From the NCBI GenBank assembly GCA_001724265.1, contig MEDY01000011.1:1-64000 (forward strand): 64,000 bases of DNA. Reading direction: 5' to 3'. The position numbers and the translations under genes are program-made. The notes under the pieces are model-generated. The model was not told where the DNA came from. It was given only the letters and a program-made list of their open reading frames with translations, and did not search any database. The DNA comes from Rhizaria sp. SCN 62-66 (taxonomy: Eukaryota; Rhizaria, unplaced). How positions within the stretch are numbered: the first letter of the stretch is position 1; each line of letters begins with the position of its first letter. This document shows positions 52,759 through 63,675 of the stretch, one piece after another.

Positions 52759-54492
52759 ATGAGTGCCCCATTGTCCACAGCGTCCGCGGGCGGCGGCGAA
52801 GAGAAGTCCGCCTCCGACCTCGGCGAGTACGTCGCCAACAAGTCCCTCGCGCGCTGCCGTCAGGCGCGCTCTGTGTCGCGCGCAGTGCTTATCCACAATC
52901 TGCCTTCGCTGCGGGACGCCGCTCCGTCGCAGCGCCAGCGCCTGTTCAAGAAGAAGCTGCGGCTGTGCTCGTACATCTTCGAGTTCGGGACCGAGTCCGC
53001 GGACCCGGAGCAGGACGGGCTCGACAAGGAGCTCAAGCGCACCACACTGCTCGACCTTATCAACTTCCTCTCCATCTTTAAGCCGGCCTTCACAGACGAC
53101 CAGCTGGGGGAGATCTTCGAGATGATCTACCTCAACCTCTTCCGCCCCTTGCCCGCCAACGGCGCCGAGCGCCGCACGCCTTACGCGCCCGAGGACGAGG
53201 ACGACGTGCCTGGCCCGTCGTGGATGCACCTCCAGGTCGTGTATGAGTTCCTGCTCCGGCTCGCCACGGCGACCGAGACGGACTCGAAGCTGCTGGATCG
53301 CTACTTCTCCCAGTCCTTCGTGCTGGGGCTGCTGGAGCTGTTCGACTCCGAGGACATCCGCGAGCGCGACTACCTCAAGACGATCCTGCACCGCATCTAC
53401 GGCAACTTCATGTCGCTGCGGCCCTTCATCCGCCGCTCCATCAACAACATCTTCTTCCGGCTCATCTACGAAACGGACCGGCACAACGGCGTGGCCGAGC
53501 TGCTCGAGATCCTGGGCTCGATCATCAACGGCTTCGCGCTGCCGCTCAAGGACCAGCACAAGCAGTTCCTTGCCAAAGTCCTGCTCCCGCTGCACAAGGT
53601 GTCGCGCATCGACTCGTTCCACGCGCAGCTGTCGTACTGCGTAACGCAGTTCATCGACAAGGACCCCACGCTGGCGTCGGGCATCATCCTCGCGCTGCTC
53701 AAGGTCTGGCCGCAGACGGCGCACAAGAAGGAGCTCATGCTGCTCAACGAGGTCGAGGAAGTGCTGTACCGCGTGCACTCACGCTACCTGGGCGACGCGC
53801 AGATCCCGCTCTTCCGCCAGCTCGCGCGCTGCATCCACTCGCCGCACTTCCAGGTCTCGGAGCGCGCCATCTACATCCTCAGCAACGAAGTCATGGTGCG
53901 CTTCGTGGCGACCCACCGCCAGACGCTGTTCCCCGTGCTCGCCGACGCGCTTTTCTCCAACACGCACCTGGCCAACGGCGGCGTGTCGCCCACGTCCTCA
54001 GTGACGGCCACGGGCGAGCCCTCGACGTGGGTGCCCGGCGCGTCGACGCGCCCGCACGGACACTGGAACGCGACGATCGTGGAGCTCACGGCCGACGTGC
54101 TTAAGACGTTCGGCGAGATGGACGCCGCGACGCTGCGCGCCTGCAAGGACCACTTCGACGCAACGGTGCAGACCGAGATCGCCACGCGCACCGTCCGCGC
54201 GCAGCGCTGGGCCGCCGTGACCGCGATGGGCGCGGCCGTCGCCGAGCGCCTCGCCAAGGTGCACGCCGCTAACGCTAAGGCCCGTGGGGAGCGCGCGCTG
54301 GGCACGTTCCGCCCCATCCCGGGCACAAACTGGACCGGCGGGGCCAACGTGCCCACGCCCGTCGCCGCGCCCGGGGTCACCGGCGCTGCGGCGGCCGCGG
54401 CGGCCAACGGCGGCGTCGTCAGCGGCGCACAGATGGCGCAGGCCGCGGCCGCGGCGGGGACGCCACTCACGGCCGGGTACCGGCGCTCGTAA
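52759..54492 (+). CDS. PPP2R5: PP2A regulatory subunit B56 (B')
   Basis: The regulatory subunit that gives PP2A holoenzymes substrate choice by binding LxxIxE motifs. 577 residues, single exon, from the ATG at 52759. The HEAT-like pseudo-repeat core spans about residues 50-450: FKKKLRLCSYIFEF, then WMHLQVVYEFLLRL, LDRYFSQSFVLGLLELFDSEDIRERDYLKTILHRIYG, FIRRSINNIFFRLIYETDRHNGVAELLEILGSIINGFALPLKDQHKQFL and a later YILSNEVMVRF block, all close to animal and plant B56. Residues about 405-430 form a short Ser/Thr/Pro/Gly insertion; the C-terminus is Ala/Gly-rich disorder. The core is intact. It has an unusually long pyrimidine-rich 5' region. Stop is TAA. Confidence 0.95.
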   Translation: MSAPLSTASAGGGEEKSASDLGEYVANKSLARCRQARSVSRAVLIHNLPSLRDAAPSQRQRLFKKKLRLCSYIFEFGTESADPEQDGLDKELKRTTLLDLINFLSIFKPAFTDDQLGEIFEMIYLNLFRPLPANGAERRTPYAPEDEDDVPGPSWMHLQVVYEFLLRLATATETDSKLLDRYFSQSFVLGLLELFDSEDIRERDYLKTILHRIYGNFMSLRPFIRRSINNIFFRLIYETDRHNGVAELLEILGSIINGFALPLKDQHKQFLAKVLLPLHKVSRIDSFHAQLSYCVTQFIDKDPTLASGIILALLKVWPQTAHKKELMLLNEVEEVLYRVHSRYLGDAQIPLFRQLARCIHSPHFQVSERAIYILSNEVMVRFVATHRQTLFPVLADALFSNTHLANGGVSPTSSVTATGEPSTWVPGASTRPHGHWNATIVELTADVLKTFGEMDAATLRACKDHFDATVQTEIATRTVRAQRWAAVTAMGAAVAERLAKVHAANAKARGERALGTFRPIPGTNWTGGANVPTPVAAPGVTGAAAAAAANGGVVSGAQMAQAAAAAGTPLTAGYRRS

Positions 54493-55928
54493 GCAGAGCA
54501 GAGCAAGTGCGCAGAATAGCGCTTTGAAGATCAAACTGCGCAAACACGGTAGCAATGCAAAGTTTAGCATCAGATCGAAGTTGTGTCAAGGTCGTGTTAG
54601 ATGGCTCACTGTTGAAGTGAGGTCGAAATTCCGGCCCGCTCAGTGTGTCTGTAACTGCACACCGCTTTACGGTATGATACGATATGATGCTATGCTATGC
54701 TAGACTGGGCTCCTAAGTCTATCTCTCTCGTGTTGCACTCGCTGACTCGGGTGCTCATGGCGCTGGTTGCACTGTATTGCATTGTACTGTGCAGCACTGC
54801 AACGCGCTGTCTTGTGATGTCTTGTGCTGCATGTCACTGCGAGGCAGTGCCGTTCAGCTTTTGCTGTGTATAGATTTATACGCTCTGTTCGTCTGAGTGT
54901 GTGAGTGTATGAGTGAAGATTCTCGTCGTCGGTTGGGTGTAGTTAGCTGGCTGTCCGATTGGACTATGCGTTTAATTCTGTATAGTGCAGTCAGTCAAGC
55001 AATCCTCCCGTGGCTTTGGAAAGTGTGTGTATGTGAGGCACACGGCTTGACTTTGAGGCCGTGTGTCCTGTATAGGATGAGAACACGTGTGTGGAAGGTA
55101 GACTTTTGATGGAACATCTAGTATTGGAATAGGAATTGGAATCGTGGAAGAGTTTATAAGTATTATAGAAGCTACAGACCGAAAAAACAATTAAAATTAT
55201 TGGTATATCAAGGAACGAAAATCAAAACAAGAACAAAATCAAATCACTGGTCAACATGGGGAATATTTGCATAACCTACTGCCTTCCTTTGAAGGCTGTC
55301 TTATCAACAAGCAACAACAACAAAAAACAGAAACATATAGCGATGCTAGTGACCTTGGCGATATGTTCATACGGTCAGGAAGCTATGAGGATGACGATGA
55401 CGACAACGGTGAGGCAAGACGAGATTGTTAGCAATAGTAACTCCTGTCGCAACTGAAGTTGTGCGTTGGTGTCTTAGACACTTAACACCGCGCGCAGACC
55501 GACTTGTTGACCGATCTTGTGGTCGTCAGAATCAATACAAACATCATGTCTAATACTTAAACAATCTACTATGCTTGCTTTTCACTGCAACAATCTCCCG
55601 AAGTGTGACTCGTTTTAAAGTGCACCATGGGCGGGCGATGTTGATCGTGGGTGACTTGGCGGGATGAGCTTCTGGGTGAGTTTGAAAGTTCAACTGAGAA
55701 CATCTCGATCAAATTACCGTCAGGCAAAATGTCACAACATTATGGAATTTAGCGCACATATTTAAGCTCAATTTCTTTATTATAACTCTTCTTTGCTTGT
55801 TTTAGTGCTAGATTTCCGCATCAGAGGACACGACGAGGTAACCGTTGAAGAGCCATCGCCCACAGCAGCCGCTCCCTTGTCCACAGCATCGTTTTCGCCA
55901 CAGTTGTCTCTTCTGCGACTGCTTCCGC
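54493..55928. other. 1.4-kb spacer downstream of PP2A B56
   Basis: Holds the 3' flank of B56 and the promoter of the CFAP97-domain gene. Around 54670-54850 are degenerate ATGATACGATATGATGCTATGC-like and TGTATTGCATTGTACTG-like simple repeats. No coding or RNA gene that I can support. Confidence 0.55.
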
Positions 55929-58900
55929 ATGGACCTTGGTCCAAAGCCCGCGCCCGTACGGCGTGGCAAGGCCATGAGCATTGTAGATACCACGTACCGT
56001 GAGTTCTTGACCCTGCTCTCAAAGAAGCAGCACCGAGAGTACGTCGTCATCGGTCAATTCATCGCATAACTCAGCAGAATAGTACTTTGTCGGTTGTGGG
56101 TGATATTATTGTGCTTTCCATCTTATTTTGTTTTATTAATTGTGGTTTTGTCGTTTCTAGGGCGCTTTATCGCATCAAGAACGGCGCGCCCATGGTCGAC
56201 ACCCGCCTTGCTCCGCTCTTCTCGTCCTCTTTCTTTCACGACGGCGGAGATATCAACGCGCGCGTTGCCGCCGCGCGCATCCGCAACGACAACCGCGCGC
56301 TTTCTGCGCAGCTCCGCCGCATCCGTGCGCAGCCCTCAGCCTCGCTCGCTCTCGTGGGACTGCTGCCTAGAAAGTAGCAACCTTCTCGAACTGCGAATCA
56401 ACAACAGCAGCGTCATGTGTCTCATGCGTCTGCTGATGGTGATACCAACGAGCTTGTTAATTACACTAATGACAATGTTAACTGTGATTATGAATACGGC
56501 GACGCCGATTACAACGGCGACAACTACGACAACTACAACGACGGTGACTATGCCAACATCGCGAATGACTCTAGTCCCACCGCCGCCGCCGCCGTGGGTC
56601 CGATTTCGCGCGGCCCCGTGCGCCACTACCGCGAGCGCCACCCCATGCCAGTGTACCAGCACGCGGGCGCCGCGCGCCGCGCCGCCGCGCTGGCTGCCGG
56701 CGCCGCCGACCACCGCCGTCGCGCCGCCCGCTGCGCCGCCATGAAGGGGCAGGTTTTGATCAACCTGAGCGAGAACTGGCCGCGCGTGTTTGCTCGGCAC
56801 AAGCAGACGCTGGCGATCCAGGCGGGGCGGCCGCGCAAGGGCAACTCGCAGCGCGCGCTGCCGCGGGAGGAGTGGGCCGGACGTGTGCTGAGGGAGAAGC
56901 TCGCCATCGAGGCGGAGGCGGAGATCGCTGCAAACACGGTACGCCGTACATGAAGTGAATAACAGACTCTTCTTTTTTTGAATGTGATCTTGCAATGAAA
57001 ATATAATGTGTTTAATCTCACTTTTGTTGTATTTTTGTTTTGCTGTGTTATATCGTCTATATTTAGGCGGAGGAGCTGACTCTTGCTAGCCGTGCCGCCG
57101 CCCCGCCGCGCCGTCCCCAGACTGCCAACGCCGCCGCCGCCGCAGCGGCCAGCGAGTGGGCGCCGGCGCTGCCCGCGCCCGCAGGCGCGATGGTTAAGGT
57201 TGGCGGCCACTTGGTGCCGTCTGCGGAGGTGGCGCTGACGCATCCTTACTATGACCCGACGCTGCACGCACAGGTACGCTGGACTGCAATCGCTCTCTTA
57301 AACTGAAACATGTCACGTTGTATTGATTGTTTCAATCATATGCAGTGCATATGTCTTTTTTGTATCATTCACAACTGCTTTCATTTATTTTTTACTTCGC
57401 ACACATGTTACGCAGACCTCTGTTGAGGCGAAACGCGCCTGGCGCCGTGCCCGCGCAGTTGCACTCTCCCTTTCTCACAACAACAATAACAACAACGACG
57501 ATAACAACGCCTCCAGTCGCGGCACTGAGCAGAATGATGACGAAACCGTTGAGCTCGATGTTGAAGTGGACGCCGCGCTGGCAACGCTGTTGCGCGCGTA
57601 TGGTGTGAAGCTGGACTTAAGCACTCTGTCTGAAGAGGAGTTGTCCGCCGTGGAAGGGTTCCTGATGCAGCAGCAAGAGCTGGAGCAGGAGTTTGACCAA
57701 GATCAAGAGCAAGATCAAGATCAAGAGGAAGGGCAGCTTGTTGAACACGTTGAATATGGCAACGACGCGCAAGATAAGGAGCGCTCTCAAGAGCTTAACG
57801 ATACAGCTCAGCAGCAACAGCCACGGCAGCATCGGCCGCAACAACAACGCCCTTATAGCGGCTCCCGTGTCACGTTCAGCACTGACTCTCAGCAGCAACA
57901 GCAGAAGCAGCAGCGCCCCCGCCCCGCCACCGCCCAGCCCCGGGCCCACAGTCGCGGGTACGGTCCTGGCCACGGCCACGGTCAGGGCCAGGGCCAGGGC
58001 CAGAGCCGGGTGACCGGTGGCGGCGGCGTGGGGCCGGGGCTGGCCGCACTGGACCCGGCATCTGCGCTGGGCCGGTCCGTGGCCGCAGCGGAACAGAGCC
58101 GGCGCCAACAGCAGCTCGAGCAGCAGCAGCAGTACCAGCAGCATCTGGAGCAAAAGAAACAGCAGCAACAACAACAGCAGAAGCAGCAGCAAATGCAGCG
58201 GCAGCGGAGCCCCAGCCCCGCCCGGCCCGACTCATCCCTCTCGTCCTCGTGCCCACAGTCCCGCTCGCAGTCCCGCGCGGCGCAGCCGTCGTCGCGGCCT
58301 CCGTCCGCGCTGGCACAGGCGGCGGGCTTTCGCCCCGGCGGGCCCGCGCTGTCACTGGCCGAGACCACGGCGCTGCGCGCGCCCGCCGCGCCGCCGCGGT
58401 TCACGGCGCTGGGGCCGGCGGGGTCCTACGGACAGGGTTACGGTCTGCAACCGCATCCGCAGCAGCCGCAGTCGCTGCAGCGTGGGCGGGAATTCAGTCA
58501 GTACCGCGGTGGTTCTAACGACAACATGAGTAGCGCTGCGTATAATGATGGTGAAGATGAGGGTCGCGACGACTATGATGGCTTCCATGATGGTAACTAT
58601 GGCTCTCATGCACTAGCTATCTATCACCAACAACCGCAACAGCTGCCGCAGCAGCACAACTCTCGCCCACCGTCTCAAGCGCAGTCACCCCCTCACTCAT
58701 CATACTCGCAATCACAACAACAACAACAGCAGCAGCAGCAGCAGCAACCGCAGCAGGTTTGTGCGCGCCCGCCCTCAGCAGCAGCCCTTCGCCACGCCAC
58801 TCTGTCCCGTCCCCCGATCGCGGGCCCCCGCCCCTCTACTATGACGGCGCCGCCCGTCGCGCCCAACGTCTTCGACTTACAGCCTGCGACGAGCGCTGAG

Positions 58901-60076
58901 TACCACTACGCGGCCCACGCGCCCGCTACGGTGCTCGCGGCGGCGCGGCGCGAGGCGCACTTGGCCCATGCAGCGGAGCACCGCGCTGCCGCGGCCGCGA
59001 AGGCGCGAACTAGTGTCAAAGCAGCGCGGGCCGCCAGCGCTAAGACGAGGGATGTCAGTCGCGGTGGCGGTCAAGACGGGACAGCGGAGGAGGAGGAGCG
59101 GCAGCAGAGGCTACTGTTGGTGCAGCGGTGGCAGCGCGAGGAGGAGGAGGAGAGGGCGCTCTATTACGACTGCGACCTCGCATTCGCTGACCCCGACAAT
59201 CACAACTATGGCAGCGACGGCATCGTGAACTCTCGCAACGGCGCTGCTGAGAATGGAGGCGAGGGCGGTGGCGACACTGCCGGTGACCGCGGTATGGCTG
59301 CCTTGCCCGACGCCGACAGCTATCGCCGCGGGCTGTGGTAGAACGACGTGGCCCGAATGCGCGCGCTGCTTTTGGAGGAAGAATCCGCTGCTCTACACCG
59401 TGAACAACAGCAACAACAGCAGCAACGGCAAGAGCAAGAGCAAGAGCAGCTTAAGCAGACAGAGCAGCAGCAACAGCGCTGGCGCATGCGTGTGCAGCTG
59501 CAGCCACAGCAGTCACGGTTGCAGGCGCAGTCTCAGTCGTCGCGGTCGCGGACTCAAGCGCAGGCGCTCGTGGCCGCCGTCGCAGTCGCCGGCACTGACG
59601 CCGGGCTCCCGGTGCACATGTACCCACGCGTGCCCCCCGCGCTGCCGCCGCGCGCCGCGCCGCCGCCGTCGATCCGCGCGCTCCCGCCGACAGGCAGACA
59701 CGGCGACGGCTGCAACGATGTCGACGGCGACGGCGATAGTATGCGGTCTCGTGGCGGGACGGAGCCCGAGCTGGCGCGGTCGCCCGTGCGCGCTTTATAC
59801 CCCGCCAGCAACGGCGCGTATGGTGCAAGCTCTTGTGCTGGAGCGCGCGCGCCCCGTCCCTCCACTGCAACAGTGTCTGCAACTGCGGCGGCGGCCAAGA
59901 ATAGCGGCAGTGGCAGTGGTATTGGCAGTGGGCCAGTGGCGCGGCCCGGCTGGCCGGTGAAGCTGATGGACTGGGGCGACGCTGAGGGGCTCGACGCACG
60001 GTACGCGGCCGGAGGCGTGGGTGGCGGAGGCAGGGGCGTCGGAGGAAGCACGGTTGCTGTGGCCGCACGCAAGTAA
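55929..60076 (+). CDS. CFAP97: CFAP97 (hemingway)-domain protein with two in-frame UAG codons
   Basis: Four exons: 55929-56038, 56161-56938, 57067-57273, 57416-60076; introns of 122, 128 and 142 bp with GTACGT, GTACGC and GTACGC donors. Read through, 1251 residues. Residues about 15-105 fit the CFAP97/KIAA1430 axonemal domain: YREFLTLLSKKQHREALYRIKNG, then the hallmark VDTR and the IRNDNRALSAQLRRI helix. The frame meets UAG at codon 109 (56375) and codon 1007 (59339) yet stays open and gene-like after both: an Asp/Asn/Tyr-rich stretch and RHYRERHP...LINLSENWPRVFARH after the first; MRALLLEEESAALHREQ and GWPVKLMDWGDAEG after the second. The middle is Gln-rich and disordered. Alternatives: a 108-residue CFAP97D1-like protein plus readthrough, pseudogenisation, or unseen splicing. 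Final stop is TAA. Confidence 0.7.
56375..56377 (+). other. In-frame UAG codon 1 of the CFAP97-domain gene
   Basis: LLPRK-UAG-QPSRTANQQQQ. The frame is continuous from the previous acceptor at 56161 to the next donor at 56939 except for this codon. The context UAG-CAA-C partly resembles the leaky UAG-CAR-YYA signal. It lies just after the conserved CFAP97 domain. Confidence 0.75.
59339..59341 (+). other. In-frame UAG codon 2 of the CFAP97-domain gene
   Basis: RRGLW-UAG-NDVARMRALLLEEE. The same frame stays open for 244 codons after it and ends at a UAA at 60074-60076. Neighbouring frames over this stretch look like Arg/Cys/Ser-rich shadows. Confidence 0.75.
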
Positions 60077-61418
60077 GCAAAGAAAGTGATGTAAAACATA
60101 ACCTGTCGTTGCGACAGTCACTGCTGCGTCTTGACCTGAGACCGCGAACGTCAATTTAAACGAACGAGATACTTAGAAATGTGGTTATTTAGACTTGAAC
60201 AATACAATATATGTTTGTATGAGCCATCGTAAGCGTTGTTCAAGTTAATATGCATGCTGATATGCAGTAGACGACAATGGCACGCCCCTGTCTGAGACTC
60301 ATTTAAATTAAGTAAATCCTCGCTCAATATCGATATTTCACAGTAGGTATCTGCAATTTCAACTAAAACTGTATTTTTTATATTTGATGTAAACATTTTT
60401 TTGTCCGAATTTTCGAATATCATCCTGTGTTTTTTGCATTTTGTATTTCTCTTTGAGACGTGAAAAATATCGATCGCCAGAAATAAGAATGAATGACAAA
60501 CACTCTCGAAACTGTTTTCTTTTGTAGCGCGCTAGATTTAGCATGAAACAAAGTTTAACCAACTAAAATCACATTAATTTGAAAAAAGACATATCCCACC
60601 GCAAAATCCGTGTTGATGAAGCACATGGCAACATAGAGCATGGAGTTATGAGAGTAATTTTAGCAATTATAGGAAACAAAATCTAGTTTTCATAGAGAAA
60701 CAACATTATTTTTAATATAGTGCGTTATAAGACATTGTTTAAGTACAATTTTTATTAATATACGCAATAATTCAAAAGAAAAATATAAGATAAATAGTAT
60801 TGAACAGCCTTCCCTGCTAGTGCTCGGTAGATCGTCAGAATGACCCACCTGAACGCGGCGCTTGAGATGAATTGTCAAAACAAAAGGGAGTAATCCTTTT
60901 AGTTTAAGGTATGAACCTGGACATTTGTTCGGTTATATCTGCTCAACTCACGTGAGATGAGCATCCGAGCATGTGCGTGTAATTCCGAGTCATCATACGT
61001 GTCACATCATTGCTTTTTCTCGTGATGGAGGTCGGATATTGTTTTGTATTGCGTCATACAAACTGGACTGCGTTGGGCACCTCGCCAAGCAACAACCAGT
61101 GTTCGTTTGAAAGTTCGTATTCAGCTTATTCTGCAAAGATACGATGGTGATCTAAGTATTCCCAGTCCTTCCGCCTTGTTACAGCGGAAGCGCCAGGAGA
61201 GATAATTTTGTTCTAAGTAACGTCATAAACAACCATATACACATCTCATGACAAGATTGTCACAGTCCGCTCACTTTGAGCAACGATGTGGCGTTCGTTG
61301 CAGCCCTACGTTTATATTAGGATTACTCTGCTGTTGTCATTGTCAGCCATTGTGCCACCCATGAGTGAGTGAGGAAGTGAGTGGGTGAGCGGGCATTACG
61401 CGTGTGAGTGTGATTAGC
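60077..61418. other. Convergent AT-rich island (1.3 kb)
   Basis: 3' flanks of the CFAP97-domain gene and of NXT1. The part from about 60150 to 60900 is markedly AT-rich even for a spacer here and has short Lys/Ile/Asn/Tyr-rich minus-strand ORFs of 60-90 codons that I cannot match to any family. A relic organellar insert is possible but unproven. Confidence 0.5.
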
Positions 61419-62063
61419 TTACCTGCGCGTGTTAGCCGGGGTGGACTTAAGCGTGGACTTATGCGTGCGGCAAATGGCGTGCACAATCGCGTACGCGTTG
61501 GGCTCGGTGGGGCGCGACGCCGAGTCCGGCGAAAGAAGAAACGTGTGCACGAAGCCGTACGACTGCTCCTTCATGCCGAACTTGGCGTCGCCGGCGATGG
61601 TGACGAGCAGCGCCGAGTTGGCGCCGTTGGCCGCCGGCATCACGGGCTGCACATCCAGCGAGAGAACCTCGTGCTTCGAGATGGGGAGCACCGAGGTGAA
61701 GAACGCGCGGATGTCGGCGGCGCCGGAGTAGGCGGTGCCGTCCCAGATCAGCGTCGCCTGCGCGCTGAACATGTTCGCCAGGGCCTGTGATATAGGACGC
61801 GAGAGCGCCAGCGAGAGCGAGTTGAGATGGTGAAGGCAAGAGTTGCGGGGAGCGAGGACAGCGGGGTGGGATACGGTGAGATTATGAGGTATAAGAGGTG
61901 TAAAATCACGTCTAGCGCTAATAGACAAGACATTATAAGACTAGGGTGGAAATGGCGTGTGACGTACGTCGCGACTGGAGTCACAGATGGTGTAGAAGAC
62001 GTCCTTAAACGACTCGCCACTGAGGTCTGCGACCATTTGTGTGGTCTGCGGATTGATCTGCAT
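61419..62063 (-). CDS. NXT1: NXT1/p15 NTF2-related mRNA export factor
   Basis: The small partner of NXF1/TAP in nuclear mRNA export, with an NTF2 fold. Two exons: 62063-61968 (32 codons, MQINPQTTQMVADLSGESF...FYTICDSSRD) and 61784-61419; a 183-bp intron with GTACGT donor and ATCACAG acceptor, phase 0; 153 residues. The spliced protein aligns along the family: FYTICDSSRDALANMFSAQATLIWDGTAYSG corresponds to [32 protein letters not shown]-like sequence of human NXT1, then a DVQPV motif, LLVTIAGDAKF and YGFVHTFLL. The last 15 residues (TLKSTPANTRR) are a non-conserved basic tail; the terminal CGCAGGTAAGC looks like a splice donor, so a further exon cannot be excluded. Divergent to L33. Stop, if this end is right, is TAA. 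Confidence 0.85.
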
Positions 62064-62437
62064 ACTGTCTGAAGATCGGGTGTTAAAAGATGGCCAAGTA
62101 TGTCAGAGTTTTACAGTTACGGCAGTGAAGTTTCAGCGCAATTGACAATCGTATGAGGGCACTAGCGATGGATTTAGACAGGCTGCCTGGGGGCAGATCG
62201 GACACGACCGATTCGAGGTGGACCGTCCAGTCGGTCGGCAACCTGCGGCTTAACTTGAGCAACCGGAGATGATCTTTGGAAGGTAATTGTGCCTCATAGA
62301 GACGACTTATGCCGCACATAGCGCTACTATTTAAATACTTCTACTCTTGATCTCTATCCAAGTTTATTAGCTCATCGCGAATCTCTCTGTAACCCTTTCA
62401 AATTGCCCTCCATTTTCCCGGTTGTCCTCAGTCAACA
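62064..62437. promoter_or_regulatory. Short bidirectional promoter, NXT1/L33
   Basis: Only 374 bp separates the two start codons. A TATTTAAATA element at about 62330-62339 lies about 100 bases before the L33 ATG and could serve as a TATA-like box. The rest has no recognisable site. Confidence 0.4.
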
Positions 62438-62961
62438 ATGGCCAAGGTACGCTTTAAGACCATTTTCGTATCCTTATATCTCCTTTTATAGTCTATTCGT
62501 TCTTGATCTTGGCGACCGTTTGTATATTCTGTCATTTATCACTTGCGGTGTTTTGAACCGCTTCTGTTTTCCCCGTCAAATGCGCTCTCTCCGTCTGGTC
62601 GGCTTCTCATCTGCTGCCTCGCCCGTTTTCTACTTTTTCCTCGCTGCCGTGCACAGAAGAAGGTCAAGACTGTCCTCGTCAAGCTCCTCAGCCAGGCTGG
62701 CACTGGTTTTTTCTACCTGCTCAAGAAGAACCCCACCAAGGTTCGTCCCACCCCCACTTAGCCCTCTTCTCTCCCATAGCTCTGCCCAACCACAAACCAT
62801 AACGTCTCTCGTCTGACTTTGCCCCGCCCTTGCTCACGTCAATTCTCGCCGCATCCCTTCACCCCATTGCTCCTCTCCAGAACCCCGCCAAGGTGATCAT
62901 GCGCAAGCACGACCCCGTCGTTAACCAGCACGTCATCTTCCAGGAGGCCAAGCTCAAGTAA
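62438..62961 (+). CDS. MRPL33: Mitochondrial-type ribosomal protein bL33
   Basis: A large-subunit protein of the mitochondrial ribosome. Three exons: 62438-62446 (MAK only), 62657-62740 and 62881-62961; introns of 210 bp (GTACGC...CACAG) and 140 bp (GTTCGT...CTCCAG), both phase 0; 57 residues. The spliced product has the family pattern throughout: KKVKTVLVKLLSQAGTGFFY, KKNP, then MRKHDPVVNQHVIFQEAKLK, which aligns with bacterial L33 (KKFDPVVRQHVIYKEAKIK). NPTK and NPAK straddle the second junction as a small local repeat. There is no long targeting peptide, as usual for L33. The 9-base first exon makes it invisible to simple ORF calling. No zinc-binding cysteines (C- form). Stop is TAA. Confidence 0.92.
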
Positions 62962-63675
62962 GCGCTTCTCACAGCGTCACGCACACAGCGATCACATACT
63001 AAGCGAGCACGTTGTGGCTGTGTCTTGCTCTCTCTCGCGCTCTCTTGTACGCTTCCTGCTTCAACGCATCCCCGCTCTGTCTTGACTACTTACACGCGCG
63101 CGCCTGTGCCTTCTTGCTATGCTCATGATGCCTCAACACACAGGCATATAATAGCTTGAAGAAAATGAGCGAAGCAGAAGCAACCGTAACGAGAGGACAA
63201 CTGTTTCGGCAAGACACCCGCACGTTCTTTATAATTCCTTAATACTTCCCCATAACCACAAGCAAACATCGAATATTTAATCACACATCGCCGCTCTACT
63301 CTGTATCCGCACTCGCGTAGCAAGCGAGCAAGCACAGATAGCATGAGCAATAACAACACGATAACAGCAAAAACAGAAAGAAAAACAACACAATCTACAA
63401 AGCAATACAAACTCTATATTCCAAACACAATGACGCTTGTTCACATTGTTATTGTATCTACAACACATTGATTTAATCCCAGTGTCTTTTGTTTGATTAT
63501 TTGCTTTGTCGCGTTAATATCAGTATCACCAGGTCTCTCAATGCAAACACCGACAATGCGTCAATGCGCAAGAACGAGATGTGTCCTAATCGACGTCCGA
63601 ATGAAACGCCTCCACTGGCCTTTATCAGAAAGTGTCGCACACAGGCTGCATCGTGAGATTACACGCTCAGCTCAT
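62962..63675. other. Convergent spacer
   Basis: 3' flanks of L33 and of the right-edge gene. Mixed composition, only short ORFs. No feature seen. Confidence 0.6.

Noticed and set aside
56354-56377. 24-base GT...AG segment that would remove the first UAG in phase
   Set aside because: Far shorter than the 122-224-bp introns here, with no pyrimidine tract or GTACGY donor; kept only as an alternative to test.
59225-59341. 117-base GTGAAC...TAG segment that would remove the second UAG in phase
   Set aside because: GC-rich and coding-like, without a pyrimidine tract or GTACGY donor; unlike the AT-rich introns of this gene.
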